A stretch of 64,000 nt of DNA from Gemmatimonadota bacterium (GCA_009840005.1 VXOR01000073.1:1-64000), one strand, 5' to 3'. Shown: positions 16,757 to 26,117, numbered from the stretch's first letter. The notes: generated by a model not told the origin, from the sequence alone. Numbers and translations: made by a program.

Positions 16757-18245
16757 GGCCGTAGAGCGCCCCGAACTTCTCCCACAAGTAGTCGATGAAG
16801 TAATCGGCACTTAGCCGTGCGCCCGTGACCTCCTCGACCAATTCGCTGGCCGTCGCCCGTGCGCCGCGAGCGTGGATTTTCTCGTTGAGCCAAGTTTTGA
16901 GCGGTCCGAGCTCGCCTTGCGCGATTTGTGCTTTGAGGTCGGGCAAGTCCTGGTGGGCTTGGTGAAAAAACTGGGCTGCGTACAGATTGCCCAGTGTGTA
17001 GGTCGGGAAGTAGCCCAGCAAGCCGCAGGACCAGTGCGTGTCTTGCAGCACGCCGAGGGCGTCGTCGGGAGGACGGATGCCCAGGTATTGCTCCATCCGC
17101 TCGTTCCACACCGCGGGCAGCTCGGCTACGGCAACTTGTCCCTCAATTAGGTCGCACTCCAGTTCAAAGCGCAGCAGGATGTGGAGGTTGTACGTCACCT
17201 CGTCGGCCTCGACCCGGATCAGCGACGGCTCGACTTGATTGACTGCCGCGTAAAAGGCGTCTAGATCGACCGCGCTGAGCTGTTGGGGAAAAAGCTCTTG
17301 TAGCTTGGGCAGGTAATGCGTCCAGAAGGCTTTGCTGCGGCCGACCATGTTCTCCCACAGCCGCGATTGCGACTCGTGGATGCCCAGCGAGACGCTCTCG
17401 CCAGCCGGAGTGCCGATCGCATCGGCGGGCAGGCCCTGTTCGTACAGCCCGTGCCCGGCCTCGTGGATGGTGCCAAAAAGCGAGCCGGGCAGCCAATCGG
17501 CGCTGTAGCGCGTCGTCAGCCGCACGTCGTCGCGAGACGTGCCCGCGCAAAACGGATGCACCGCCAAGTCGAGCCGTCCAGCCTCTAGGTCAAAGCCCAT
17601 GTCCGCCAGCACCTGTTGTCCCAAAAGCTCCTGTTGCTCGATGGGGTATTCTTGGTCGAGTACGCCCCGCGCCGGGTACTGTCCGGTGGCGGTGATTTGT
17701 TCGACTAGTGGTACGAGTTGCTCTTTGAGCTGGGCAAAGACTGGGGCGATTTCCTCGGCCCGCGCATAAGGTTCGTACTCGTCGAGCAGCGCGTTGTACA
17801 TCGCGCCTTCGTAGCCGACCCGCTCGGCGACTTCCTTTTTGAGCGCGACTATTTTCTCCAGCCAAGACTGGAAGAGGGCGAAGTCCGATTTTTTGCGCGC
17901 CTCGATCCAAGCCTCGTGACCCAAGGATTCGGTCTGGCTCAGCTCGACGACCAACTCCTTGGGGAGCTTGAGCGACCGGCTCTGCTGGCGGTCGATTTCG
18001 CGGACGTTGACGGCCGCGTCGCCTGTTAGCTCGGTGGCCTTGAGGTCCGATACGAGCGCGACTAGCTCCGGTGCGGTGAGCCGCTCGTGGTACAGACCGG
18101 CCAGGGTCCCCATTGCTCTGGCCCGCATGGCCGCGCCGCGCGGCGGCATATAGGTCTCTTGGTCCCAACTCATCAGCCCCTGCGCGTGGTGTATGTCGGC
18201 CAGCTCGTGGAGGCGTTCTACAAAGGTTTCATACGTACTGCTCAT
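16746..18245 (-). CDS. M32 family carboxypeptidase (Taq type)
   Basis: A 499-residue metallocarboxypeptidase with HExxH in GTIHEAGHGLYEQGLP (about residues 258-265), followed by the downstream zinc-ligand helix region ESQSRLWENMVGR. The N-terminal LHELADIHHAQGLMSWDQETYMPP block is characteristic of M32. It trims C-terminal residues from peptides, except before proline. Length is normal. It converges on the dipeptidase, and its upstream region holds the inverted-repeat element at 18275-18365. Confidence 0.92.
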   Translation of the reverse strand: MSSTYETFVERLHELADIHHAQGLMSWDQETYMPPRGAAMRARAMGTLAGLYHERLTAPELVALVSDLKATELTGDAAVNVREIDRQQSRSLKLPKELVVELSQTESLGHEAWIEARKKSDFALFQSWLEKIVALKKEVAERVGYEGAMYNALLDEYEPYARAEEIAPVFAQLKEQLVPLVEQITATGQYPARGVLDQEYPIEQQELLGQQVLADMGFDLEAGRLDLAVHPFCAGTSRDDVRLTTRYSADWLPGSLFGTIHEAGHGLYEQGLPADAIGTPAGESVSLGIHESQSRLWENMVGRSKAFWTHYLPKLQELFPQQLSAVDLDAFYAAVNQVEPSLIRVEADEVTYNLHILLRFELECDLIEGQVAVAELPAVWNERMEQYLGIRPPDDALGVLQDTHWSCGLLGYFPTYTLGNLYAAQFFHQAHQDLPDLKAQIAQGELGPLKTWLNEKIHARGARATASELVEEVTGARLSADYFIDYLWEKFGALYGLSR

Positions 18246-18274
18246 GGCGTTGCCTTTCCTTGCGTTGGATTAAT

Positions 18275-18365
18275 TGATGTTACGCATCGTACGAATTGTC
18301 GGAACCTGTGGTGCGGAGATGCTTCGACTCCGCTGAATCTCAACCTAGGTCTGTGCGTAACATCA
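18275..18365. repeat. Small inverted-repeat element, copy A
   Basis: A perfect 12-bp terminal inverted repeat (TGATGTTACGCA at 18275-18286 and TGCGTAACATCA at 18354-18365) bounds 91 bp. It lies in the divergent gap between the M32 gene and the enolase-superfamily gene. The interior carries a short hairpin (CGGAG/CTCCG). A related element with the same outer words lies at 36818-36952. It resembles a MITE or REP-like unit; no transposase is nearby. Confidence 0.65.
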
Positions 18366-18451
18366 AACATTAAATTAACGGTTGCTCCTAGGCGAATTTT
18401 TGCGTGTCTTCTGTCTATCAATCTATGACCCCATCATCCTCGGAGGACTCC

Positions 18452-19681
18452 ATGAAGATCACCCACGCCGAAGCCATTGCCCTCAACATTCCCTTCTACG
18501 CCGAGCACGTCACCCGCGCCATGCAGCGCGCTTCGACCCACGACGAGCGCGTGTGGGTCGTGCGCTTGGAGACGGACAACGGTCTCGTGGGCTGGGCCGA
18601 CAACCACGGCCAGCCATCGGTTGATGGCCTCGTTGGGCAAAACCCGGCCAGCCTGATAAACCGCGACGATATTGGCTTTGGGGCGCAAGTCGCCTGCCTC
18701 GACCTAGTGGGCCAAGACAATGGCGTGCCCGTACACGAGCTGCTCGGCGTCAAGCTCCGCGACCGCTGCCCCATCTCTTGGTGGGATATAGATATGCCGC
18801 CCCAAGACTGGGTTGCCGAGGCCGAGGAATCGCTAAAGCGCGGGTACACCACCTTTAAGATGAAAGCCCGCCCTTGGCGCGACATCATCGCCCAAACCGA
18901 TGCGGTCGCCAAGGTAGTACCGGCCGACTACAAATTCGATGTCGATTTCAACGGCTTCTTGCTCAACCAAGCTAAAGCCGAAATCACCCTGCAAAAGCTC
19001 GACGAAAACCCCAATGTCGGCATGTACGAAAGCCCATTTTATCTGCACACGGACGTAGATGGCGCGCGGATTTTGCGCGAGCGCGTGCGCAAACCCATTG
19101 TCGAGCACTACCAAGACCAGTATCTGCGCAACGACTGCTGCGACGGCTTCGTCATCGGCGGCGGCGCGACCGATACCCGGCGGACGGCAACGCTTGCGGC
19201 CGCCCACAACAAGCCCTTTTGGCTCCAGCTCGTCGGCGCTGGCTTGACCACTACGTATGCGGCCCACCTCGGCTCGGTGCTCTCGCACGCCCAACTGCCC
19301 TATATCACCTGCCACGAGCTGTGGGAAGACGATCTGCTGCAAGAGCCTATTGAGGTCCGCGACGGCTACATGCCGGTTCCAGACGCGCCCGGCTTGGGCG
19401 TCTCGGTGGATGAAGAGGCGATTGCAAAGTACCGCGTGGATCCCGCCGAGCCTACGCCCACGCAACACTACATGGCCCAAAAGCGCATTCTCCGCGTGTA
19501 CTGGCCGGGTGACGGCAAAGAGCGGGAGTGGGAATTTACTGCTGAAGCCCACTATCAGCAGGCCTTCTACGCTGGCAACATCCCCGGCTTTGAGCAAGGC
19601 GTCGATTTGGAAGTGATTGAGGACGACAACAGCGCGGCCTTCCAAAAGCGACACGAGGCTCTGTTGGCGCAAGGGCGCTAG
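18452..19681 (+). CDS. Enolase-superfamily sugar acid dehydratase-like protein
   Basis: A 409-residue mandelate racemase/muconate lactonising enzyme family protein. Seen are an N-terminal capping domain, the KMK motif (TTFKMKARPW) expected for the KxK base, then an acidic metal-ligand strand (FDVDFNGF) and a Glu strand (GMYESPF). The start MKITHAEA is fixed by GGAGG seven bases upstream. Family members abstract the alpha proton of carboxylates, commonly dehydrating sugar acids. The neighbouring TIM-barrel isomerase converges with a 4-bp stop overlap (CTAG). The substrate is unknown. Confidence 0.82.
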   Translation: MKITHAEAIALNIPFYAEHVTRAMQRASTHDERVWVVRLETDNGLVGWADNHGQPSVDGLVGQNPASLINRDDIGFGAQVACLDLVGQDNGVPVHELLGVKLRDRCPISWWDIDMPPQDWVAEAEESLKRGYTTFKMKARPWRDIIAQTDAVAKVVPADYKFDVDFNGFLLNQAKAEITLQKLDENPNVGMYESPFYLHTDVDGARILRERVRKPIVEHYQDQYLRNDCCDGFVIGGGATDTRRTATLAAAHNKPFWLQLVGAGLTTTYAAHLGSVLSHAQLPYITCHELWEDDLLQEPIEVRDGYMPVPDAPGLGVSVDEEAIAKYRVDPAEPTPTQHYMAQKRILRVYWPGDGKEREWEFTAEAHYQQAFYAGNIPGFEQGVDLEVIEDDNSAAFQKRHEALLAQGR

Positions 19682-20688
19682 TCCCGCTGCCGAGCGATGG
19701 CTTCGTAGTCCGTCAGCGCGTAGCCAATGTCCACGTAGTCGAGCAGGTTGATCAGCGCCCGCAGTGCGACCCCAAACCCATCGACGCCGCTGAAGCCGCC
19801 GAACTGTCCGCCGCCCTTTAGGTGCGGCTCTAGGTCGAGGAACACGCCGGGGACCCCTTTCTGCTTCAGCTTGTGTTCTAGGGCCGGAATTCGGGTGCGG
19901 AAGTCGCGCAATATGGCCTCGTGCGCGGAGTCGCCGCGGTCGGCGGGCACAAAGTTTTTCAGCCGCTCCTCATCTACAACGCCCTCCCATTGGAGAGCCG
20001 GGTCGATCTTGTAGTCCTTGATGTGCATCCAGCCAATCCCCTCGCGCATCGCATGGTACTCGGCTAGGGTTTCGACCGGGGTGAAGTTTTGGCTCGATAG
20101 ATTGCCGCCGTCGAAAATCAGGCACAGGTTGGGGTGGTCCACCATCTCGAATAGCTCTTGCAGGAGCCGCCCGTTCTGGCCGACGAGATTGGCTTCGACC
20201 TCTAGGCCGAAAATGGTCTCGCCCCGGCTGCAAACCTCGGCGATTTGCGCTAGCCGCTCGGCCGCCGGCTCCACGTAACCGGCTGGATCCTCGCCCTGGG
20301 GATGGTAAAACGAGAACCCGCGAATCAGACGCGTCTCGAACTCGCTGGCCAGATCCACGGCCCGCTGTACGTCCTGTTGCAAGTACTGGTCGAATGGGAT
20401 GTAGGCATTGGAAGAGCCGTCTTCCACGTCGAGCAGCTTGACCTTGCCAATCGGCGAGCCGATCGAGGCTACTGCAATCCCGAATTCGCCGTGCAATTGG
20501 CGCAGCCGCGCTATCTCGGGCTGCGTTAGCTGCATCACATTTTTGATGCCCTGTCCCACATCGACAAAGCGCAAGCTGTAGTGGGACATGCCCAGCGTTG
20601 CGAGCATGGTTAGCTGGGCTTCGGCCTTTTTGTCCCCCGGTCCCTCGTCGGCAAAGCCGCTGATGATCACCTTGGGTGTTTCGCGCAT
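19678..20688 (-). CDS. Sugar phosphate isomerase/epimerase family (AP endonuclease 2 fold) TIM barrel
   Basis: A 336-residue xylose-isomerase-like TIM barrel. Metal-ligand strands are visible as FGLEVEAN, LCLIFDGGNL, GWMHIKDYKID and GVFLDLEPHL. The start MRETPKVI is chosen because CAGGAG lies six bases upstream; a longer frame reaches into the repeat region and is not believed. Members isomerise or epimerise sugars and inositols or act on related ketoses. A smaller family member is at 41208-41978. Confidence 0.85.
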   Translation of the reverse strand: MRETPKVIISGFADEGPGDKKAEAQLTMLATLGMSHYSLRFVDVGQGIKNVMQLTQPEIARLRQLHGEFGIAVASIGSPIGKVKLLDVEDGSSNAYIPFDQYLQQDVQRAVDLASEFETRLIRGFSFYHPQGEDPAGYVEPAAERLAQIAEVCSRGETIFGLEVEANLVGQNGRLLQELFEMVDHPNLCLIFDGGNLSSQNFTPVETLAEYHAMREGIGWMHIKDYKIDPALQWEGVVDEERLKNFVPADRGDSAHEAILRDFRTRIPALEHKLKQKGVPGVFLDLEPHLKGGGQFGGFSGVDGFGVALRALINLLDYVDIGYALTDYEAIARQRD

Positions 20689-20702
20689 AAAACTCTCCTG
20701 AA

Positions 20703-20899
20703 ACTTAGTGGTTAGTGGCCAGTGGTTAGTGGTCAGTCCCAACCCCTTGGGCGTGGAGGCGGGGAACTGACCACCGACCACAGATCACTGACCACTAAGT
20801 TAGAGCTTGTTCAAACCTTGACAAAACGCACGTCCTCTCCGTTAGTGGTCAGTGGCCAGTTCACTAACCACTAACCACTAACCACTAACCACTAACCAC
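20703..20899. repeat. Heptamer repeat region between divergent genes, abutting the glgP start
   Basis: Five perfect CACTAAC copies occupy 20862-20896, followed by CAC and directly by the glgP ATG. The same words in opposite orientation (TTAGTGG, TAGTGGT) cluster at 20703-20735, next to the isomerase start. Arms such as ACTTAGTGG (20703-20711) and CCACTAAGT (20792-20800) can pair. The pattern resembles the heptameric short tandem repeats described in cyanobacteria. No Shine-Dalgarno remains in front of glgP. Confidence 0.8.
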
Positions 20900-23455
20900 A
20901 TGAAACCGCTATATCGCCTCAATATCATTCCATCCCTGCCCGAGCAACTGACGCCGCTGTGGGATCTGGGGCACAACCTCTGGTGGACGTGGAGCAAGGA
21001 AACCATCCGCACCCTCTACCAGATCGACCCGAAAGCGTGGATTGAGAGCCAGCGCAATCCCCTGCGCTTTTGGGCCTTCCTGCGGCCAGAGCAGCTCGAC
21101 ACCCTAATCGACGACGAGCAACTGCGGGGCCGCATTGAGCGCGCCGTCGAGCAATTCGAGGGCTATTTGTCGCAGCCGACGTGGTTTGGCCAGACGCACG
21201 GCGAGAGCCAAATGCAGGTTGCGTACTTCTCGGCGGAGTTCGGCCTGACCGAGAGTCTGCGCATCTATTCTGGAGGCTTGGGCGTGCTCGCCGGCGACCA
21301 CCTCAAGGCCGCTAGCGATCTAGGCGTCCCCCTCGTCGGGGTCGGCTTGCTCTACCGCGAGGGCTATTTCCGCCAAGCCCTCAACGCCGATGGCTGGCAA
21401 ATAGAGCGCAACCCGGAAAACGACTTCTACCAGATGCCCGTACAGCCGGTCCACGGCAGCGACGGAGAGCACCTGACCGTTGAGGTTCCCTTTGCCCACG
21501 GCTCGGTACAGGCGCGGATCTGGCAGGTGGAGGTGGGCCGAGTGCGGCTCTATTTGCTCGATACCAACCTCGACGAAAACGCCCCGGCGGACCGCGATAT
21601 TACCGCTCGTCTCTACAGCGGCGATGCGGCCATGCGCATCCGGCAGGAGATCCTCCTCGGCATCGGCGGCTTGCGCGCCCTGCAAGCCGTGGGTATCGAG
21701 CCCACTGTCTGCCATATAAACGAGGGGCACTCGGCCTTTTTGGCCCTAGAGCGGATTCGTCGATTAATGACCGAGCGCGGCTATTCGTTTGCCACGGCCC
21801 GCGAGGCCAGCATCGTCGGCAATGTGTTCACCACGCACACCCCGGTCGCGGCGGGCAACGACTGGTTTCCCGCGCACTTGATTGAGGCACACTTGGGCTA
21901 TTTCCGCGAGTGGCTCGGCCTGTCGCACGAGGAATTTATCGGCTTGGGCCGGGTTGATCCCCGCGACCCCCACGCCGACTTCTGCATGACGGTCTTGGCG
22001 CTCAGGCTCTCGGGCCGGGCCAATGGCGTCAGCCGCCTACACGGCGCGGTTAGCCGCCGCATGTGGCAGGGTCTGTGGCCCGACTTTTCAGAGCGCGAAA
22101 TCCCCATCGCCCACGTCACCAACGGCGTCCATATCCACACATGGGTTTCGCTGGAAATGGCCGAGTTGTTGGACCGCTATCTCGGCGACACTTGGCGGTT
22201 GGTATCGGCTGACGAGCGAGACTGGGATCAGGTCTATCAGATCCCCGACCGCGAACTGTGGGACACCCACCAGCAGCGGCGCAAGCGGCTGATTGACGTC
22301 GCCTGCCATCACCTGCGCCAGCAGATGAAGGGCCAGGGTGCGTCAATGGCCAAAATTGAACAGACCTTAGCGCGGCTCGACCCCGAGGTGCTGACCATTG
22401 GCTTTGCCCGCCGCTTTGCCACCTACAAGCGCGGCAACCTGATTTTCCGCCATATCGAGCGGCTCAAGGCCCTGTTCTCGGACTCGCAGCGGCCCGTGCA
22501 GATGCTCTTCGCCGGCAAGGCCCACCCCCGCGACGACGCTGGCAAGGAGCTGATCCGCCAAGTCGTCCACCTCGCGCGGCAAGCGCCCTTTAATGGCCGG
22601 GTTTTCTTTTTGCAAGACTACGACATGAACCTCGCCCGCTACTTGGTGCAAGGGTGCGATGTGTGGCTCAACAATCCCCGCCGTCCCTTGGAGGCTTCGG
22701 GCACGTCGGGCATGAAGGCTGCGGTCAATGGCGTGCTCAACGTCAGCGTATGCGACGGCTGGTGGGACGAAGCCTGCGACAATCACGCTGGCTGGACCAT
22801 TGGTCGCGGCGAGGACTACGACGACGAACAGTACCAAGACGCAGTCGAGTCCAACTCGCTATACGACTTGCTAGAGACCGAAGTGATCCCGCTGTTCTAC
22901 CAGCGCGATGCGGATGGATTGCCCGGCGGTTGGATCGCCCGCATGAAGGAGACCATTGCCCAGCTTGTGCCGCAGTACAACACGCACCGCATGGTGCGCG
23001 AGTACACCGAGCGGTTCTACTTGCCTGGGCAAGCTCGCTTTGAGGAATTGGCGGATGATCGCGAGCGGGTTCAGCGGCTGACGCATTGGAAGTCGCGCGT
23101 GCGCTCCAAGTGGTCGCAGGTGCAAATCGGCGCGGTGGATGCTGAATTTCCTCGGTTGCTCAAGGTGGGGACGCAGGTGCCGTTGTGCGCCGCCGTGACT
23201 TTGGGCGAGCTAGCGCCAGAGGATGTTCGCGTCGAGATCTACGCCGGCCGCCTCAATGCCCAGCGCGAGTTCGCGCAGACCGAGGTGTATCCGCTGGAAT
23301 TGGACGGTCGTAATGGCGATGGCACCTACCATTTTGTCGGCACCTTCACATGCGCGGCGGCTGGTTCGCACGGCTACACCTTGCGCGTGGTACCTTCGCA
23401 TCCCGACTTGCAAAATCCCTTGGAGATGGGGTTGGTGCATTGGGCGCGGGGATGA
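20900..23455 (+). CDS. glgP: Alpha-glucan (glycogen/maltodextrin) phosphorylase
   Basis: An 851-residue GT35 phosphorylase of the bacterial/archaeal alpha-glucan type, with an N-terminal domain starting IPSLPEQLTPLWDLGHNLWW. The PLP-binding lysine lies near residue 605 in EASGTSGMKAAVNG, preceded by the DVWLNNPRRP stretch. It releases glucose-1-phosphate from glycogen or maltodextrins. The C-terminal roughly 120 residues form the extra beta domain of this subgroup. The ATG sits directly after a CACTAAC tandem repeat with no ribosome site, so its expression may depend on repeat number or be leaderless; that is inference. Confidence 0.93.
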   Translation: MKPLYRLNIIPSLPEQLTPLWDLGHNLWWTWSKETIRTLYQIDPKAWIESQRNPLRFWAFLRPEQLDTLIDDEQLRGRIERAVEQFEGYLSQPTWFGQTHGESQMQVAYFSAEFGLTESLRIYSGGLGVLAGDHLKAASDLGVPLVGVGLLYREGYFRQALNADGWQIERNPENDFYQMPVQPVHGSDGEHLTVEVPFAHGSVQARIWQVEVGRVRLYLLDTNLDENAPADRDITARLYSGDAAMRIRQEILLGIGGLRALQAVGIEPTVCHINEGHSAFLALERIRRLMTERGYSFATAREASIVGNVFTTHTPVAAGNDWFPAHLIEAHLGYFREWLGLSHEEFIGLGRVDPRDPHADFCMTVLALRLSGRANGVSRLHGAVSRRMWQGLWPDFSEREIPIAHVTNGVHIHTWVSLEMAELLDRYLGDTWRLVSADERDWDQVYQIPDRELWDTHQQRRKRLIDVACHHLRQQMKGQGASMAKIEQTLARLDPEVLTIGFARRFATYKRGNLIFRHIERLKALFSDSQRPVQMLFAGKAHPRDDAGKELIRQVVHLARQAPFNGRVFFLQDYDMNLARYLVQGCDVWLNNPRRPLEASGTSGMKAAVNGVLNVSVCDGWWDEACDNHAGWTIGRGEDYDDEQYQDAVESNSLYDLLETEVIPLFYQRDADGLPGGWIARMKETIAQLVPQYNTHRMVREYTERFYLPGQARFEELADDRERVQRLTHWKSRVRSKWSQVQIGAVDAEFPRLLKVGTQVPLCAAVTLGELAPEDVRVEIYAGRLNAQREFAQTEVYPLELDGRNGDGTYHFVGTFTCAAAGSHGYTLRVVPSHPDLQNPLEMGLVHWARG

Positions 23456-23477
23456 GAAGCGTCGATTGAGGAGGCAA

Positions 23478-23858
23478 ATGAGTATGACTATCAAGCGGGA
23501 AGAATTAGACAGGCGGGAGGTCGATTTCTCGGACGTGGCCTCTGGACGACGGCTGCCGCCGGTGCATCCCGGCGAGATTCTGCGCGACGAATTCCTGACG
23601 CCCATGGAGATTAGCGTGTACCGACTTGCCCAAGCGATCAAGGTTTCGCGTCCGCGACTGAACGATATTGTGCTTGGACGCCGCGGTATCACGACCGATA
23701 ATGCGCTGCGCCTTGGGCGCTACTTCAGCATGACGCCTGAGTTCTGGATCAATCTTCAGACCCGCTACGATCTCGACGTCGCCGAGCGCACGACGCGCCG
23801 CCAGATCGAGCGAGAGGTAGAGCCGCATGCTGCTCTGGATGCGACGGCCTTAGATTGA
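23478..23858 (+). CDS. higA: HigA-family XRE antitoxin without adjacent toxin
   Basis: A 126-residue protein with the HigA signature VHPGEILRDEFLTPMEISVYRLAQAIKVSRPRLNDIVLGRRGIT and the FSMTPEFWINLQTRYDLDVA tail. The start MSMTIKRE follows GAGGAGG. It lies 22 bp after glgP. HigA normally neutralises a HigB mRNA interferase encoded just upstream, but no RelE/HigB-like frame is present here, so the toxin is lost or distant. It may act as a transcription factor. An unrelated XRE protein (HTH_37-like) is at 60325-61014. Confidence 0.88.
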   Translation: MSMTIKREELDRREVDFSDVASGRRLPPVHPGEILRDEFLTPMEISVYRLAQAIKVSRPRLNDIVLGRRGITTDNALRLGRYFSMTPEFWINLQTRYDLDVAERTTRRQIEREVEPHAALDATALD

Positions 23859-23868
23859 TGGGCGATAT

Positions 23869-24756
23869 TCACCCGGCCAATCCCACCTGCCGCTTGGCCG
23901 CCCACACGGTGTTGTAGAGCAACAGCGCGATCGTCATCGGCCCGACTCCATTGGGCACGGGCGTGATCGCGCGGGCCTTTGGGCGCACCTGTTGGTAGGC
24001 CACGTCGCCGACGAGCCGCCAGCCGCGTTCGCGCGAGGGGTCGTCAATTTGGTTGGTGCCCACGTCGATTACCACCGCCCCTTCTTTGACCATATCCGCC
24101 GTGATGCCACGGGGAAATCCAGCCGCCACTACTAAGATGTCCGCTTGGCGCGTGAAGTGCCCGAGGTCGCGGGTGCCGGTGTGGCACAGGGTCACCGTGG
24201 CATTGGCCCCGGCCGCTTTGTGCCCCAGCAAGATGGCTACGGGCCGCCCCACGAGCGCACTCCGGCCGACTACGACCACGTGTTGGCCTTCTACCTCGAT
24301 TCCGCTGCGGCTGAGAATCTGCAAGACCCCGTGCGGCGTACAGGGCCAAAAGCACTCCTCCTGCCGCACGAGGCGGCCCAAATTGACCGGGTGCAAGCCA
24401 TCGACATCCTTATTCGGGTCAATGGCGTTGAGGACTTGCTGCTCGTCTTGGCCCGGCAACGGTAGCTGTACCAAGATGCCGTGGATCGCATCGTCGGCGT
24501 TGAGCCGCTCGACGGTGGCTAGCACGTCTTCGGTTGTGGCGTTGGCTGGCAGATCTATTTGCTCGGAGTGAATGCCGAGGGATTCGCAGGCTCGGCCCTT
24601 GGCGCGCACGTAGGACTGCGAGGCTGGGTCGTCCCCCACCAGCACGACCGCCAAGCCCGGCACCAGACCGTGCTCCTGCTTCAGGTGCGCGATGTCCACC
24701 AGCAACTCTTCTTGCACTTGGGCCGCAATTGCCCGGCCATCGAGTCGCTCGCCCAT
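23869..24756 (-). CDS. folD: Methylenetetrahydrofolate dehydrogenase/cyclohydrolase
   Basis: A 295-residue FolD with the catalytic Tyr49/Lys53 pair in SQSYVRAK, GILVQLPLP, DVDGLHPVN, CTPHG and the NADP-binding VVVGRSALVGRP. The near C-terminal signature reads PVPNGVGPMT, where most relatives have PVPGGVGPMT. It interconverts methylene-, methenyl- and formyl-tetrahydrofolate. ATG 24756 overlaps the serS TGA by one base (TGATG); a GTG one codon earlier is possible. Coupled to serS. Confidence 0.93.
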   Translation of the reverse strand: MGERLDGRAIAAQVQEELLVDIAHLKQEHGLVPGLAVVLVGDDPASQSYVRAKGRACESLGIHSEQIDLPANATTEDVLATVERLNADDAIHGILVQLPLPGQDEQQVLNAIDPNKDVDGLHPVNLGRLVRQEECFWPCTPHGVLQILSRSGIEVEGQHVVVVGRSALVGRPVAILLGHKAAGANATVTLCHTGTRDLGHFTRQADILVVAAGFPRGITADMVKEGAVVIDVGTNQIDDPSRERGWRLVGDVAYQQVRPKARAITPVPNGVGPMTIALLLYNTVWAAKRQVGLAG

Positions 24757-26117
24757 CACGCGCCTTTCGGTTGCAGGACGCTTTTCTGCACGACTCGTTG
24801 CAGGGCTGCGGGGACCTGTACTGAGCCGTCAGGTTGTTGATAGTTGTCCAAAATGGCGATCAGCAGTCGGCCCATCGCGCAACCTGTGTCGTTGACTAGG
24901 TGGCAGAATCCCCGACCGCTCGCGCCCTTGTAGCGGATGTTCAAGCGCCGAGCCTGATAGTCCGTGGCGTTGGTGTCGGTCATTACCTCCATGAACTCGC
25001 CCGTCCCGGACATCCACACTTCCACGTCCCGCTGCCGATGGCTGGCCAGATAGCCGGCGTCGCCGTGGCACTTATCGACGACCCGGTAGGGCAAGGCCAA
25101 CTCTTGCAGGAGCCATTCGTTGATTTGGCCGAATTCTTCGTACAGGGCTTCAGACTGGTCGGGCAGGCACACGGCGTTCATTTCGATTTTGTCGAATTGG
25201 TGCATGCGCTTGATGCCCTTGACGTCTTGGCCCCAAGACCCGGCTTCCGAGCGAAAGCAGGCCGTATAGGCGAAGAGTTTGACCGGCAGTTCGGCCGAGT
25301 CCAAGGTCTGGTCCATGAAGTAGCTGAAATTGGCCGGCTCGGATGACCCGACTAGGAAAAGCTCGGCCCCTTCTTCTACGTTATCGGTCTTGATGGCATA
25401 GACTTGGTCGCGCCCCTCGGGGAAGTGCGAGGTACCGTACAGCGAGCGCTCCCGGACGAGAAGAGGTGGTACGAACATCTCGTACCCGCGCGCCAAAAGC
25501 TCGTCGATGAGGAGCTGGCTGAGGGCATATTGCATCCGCGCGACATCGCCGCGCAAATAGGCAAAGCGCGAGCCGGAAACTTGGCCGCCCTGCAGGGTGT
25601 TGATGCCGCCTAATTTGACGCCGAGGTCGGCGTGATGGAGGGGCTCAAAGGCGTCGTCTGGGGCGTGCAAGGGCCGCGTGGGCATGTACCGGGCGGTGGT
25701 GTTCCCACGGCCCAGCTTATCCGCCGCTAGGTAGCCTTGCCCCGGAATCCAGGCATTCTCCTCGACGTTGTCTTCTTCGCCAGCTCCGGCGGGCATGTCG
25801 GGATGCGGCCAGTTGGGGAACCAATCCATGATTTGCTGCCACTCGGCGACGACGGTTCCCAACTCGTGCTCCAGCACCCGCCCGCGCTCGCGCAACTCCC
25901 GCCCCTTTTCCCGTGCTGCATCCGGGTTGGTGCGACCGAGTTGGGCTAGTTGCTTTTTCTCGCTGTTGAGTGCGTCGATATTCCGTTGCAGCTTTTGCCG
26001 CGCCGCGTCGAGGGCCAACCAGCGATCCACATTGGCTTTGGCCGGGTCAACCTTGCGCACCCGTATTGCCTCGCGCATGGCGTCGGGATCGGTGCGCACG
26101 GCCTTTGGGTCAATCAT
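24756..26117 (-). CDS. serS: Seryl-tRNA synthetase
   Basis: A 453-residue class II synthetase. The N-terminal tRNA-binding coiled coil spans about residues 35-100. Motif 2 is seen as ACFRSEAGSWGQDVKGIKRM and motif 3 as NDTGCAMGRLLIAILDNYQ, both slightly divergent from the Escherichia consensus. Start MIDPKAV is chosen from homology and GGAG about ten bases upstream. A longer open frame upstream continues in phase to the HEPN stop and is described separately. Translationally coupled to folD. Confidence 0.92.
   Translation of the reverse strand: MIDPKAVRTDPDAMREAIRVRKVDPAKANVDRWLALDAARQKLQRNIDALNSEKKQLAQLGRTNPDAAREKGRELRERGRVLEHELGTVVAEWQQIMDWFPNWPHPDMPAGAGEEDNVEENAWIPGQGYLAADKLGRGNTTARYMPTRPLHAPDDAFEPLHHADLGVKLGGINTLQGGQVSGSRFAYLRGDVARMQYALSQLLIDELLARGYEMFVPPLLVRERSLYGTSHFPEGRDQVYAIKTDNVEEGAELFLVGSSEPANFSYFMDQTLDSAELPVKLFAYTACFRSEAGSWGQDVKGIKRMHQFDKIEMNAVCLPDQSEALYEEFGQINEWLLQELALPYRVVDKCHGDAGYLASHRQRDVEVWMSGTGEFMEVMTDTNATDYQARRLNIRYKGASGRGFCHLVNDTGCAMGRLLIAILDNYQQPDGSVQVPAALQRVVQKSVLQPKGA

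Noticed and set aside
20862..20896. CRISPR or replication iterons in the CACTAAC tandem
   Set aside because: The unit is seven bases with no spacers and lies at a start codon; no origin-type genes or AT-rich unwinding region are nearby.
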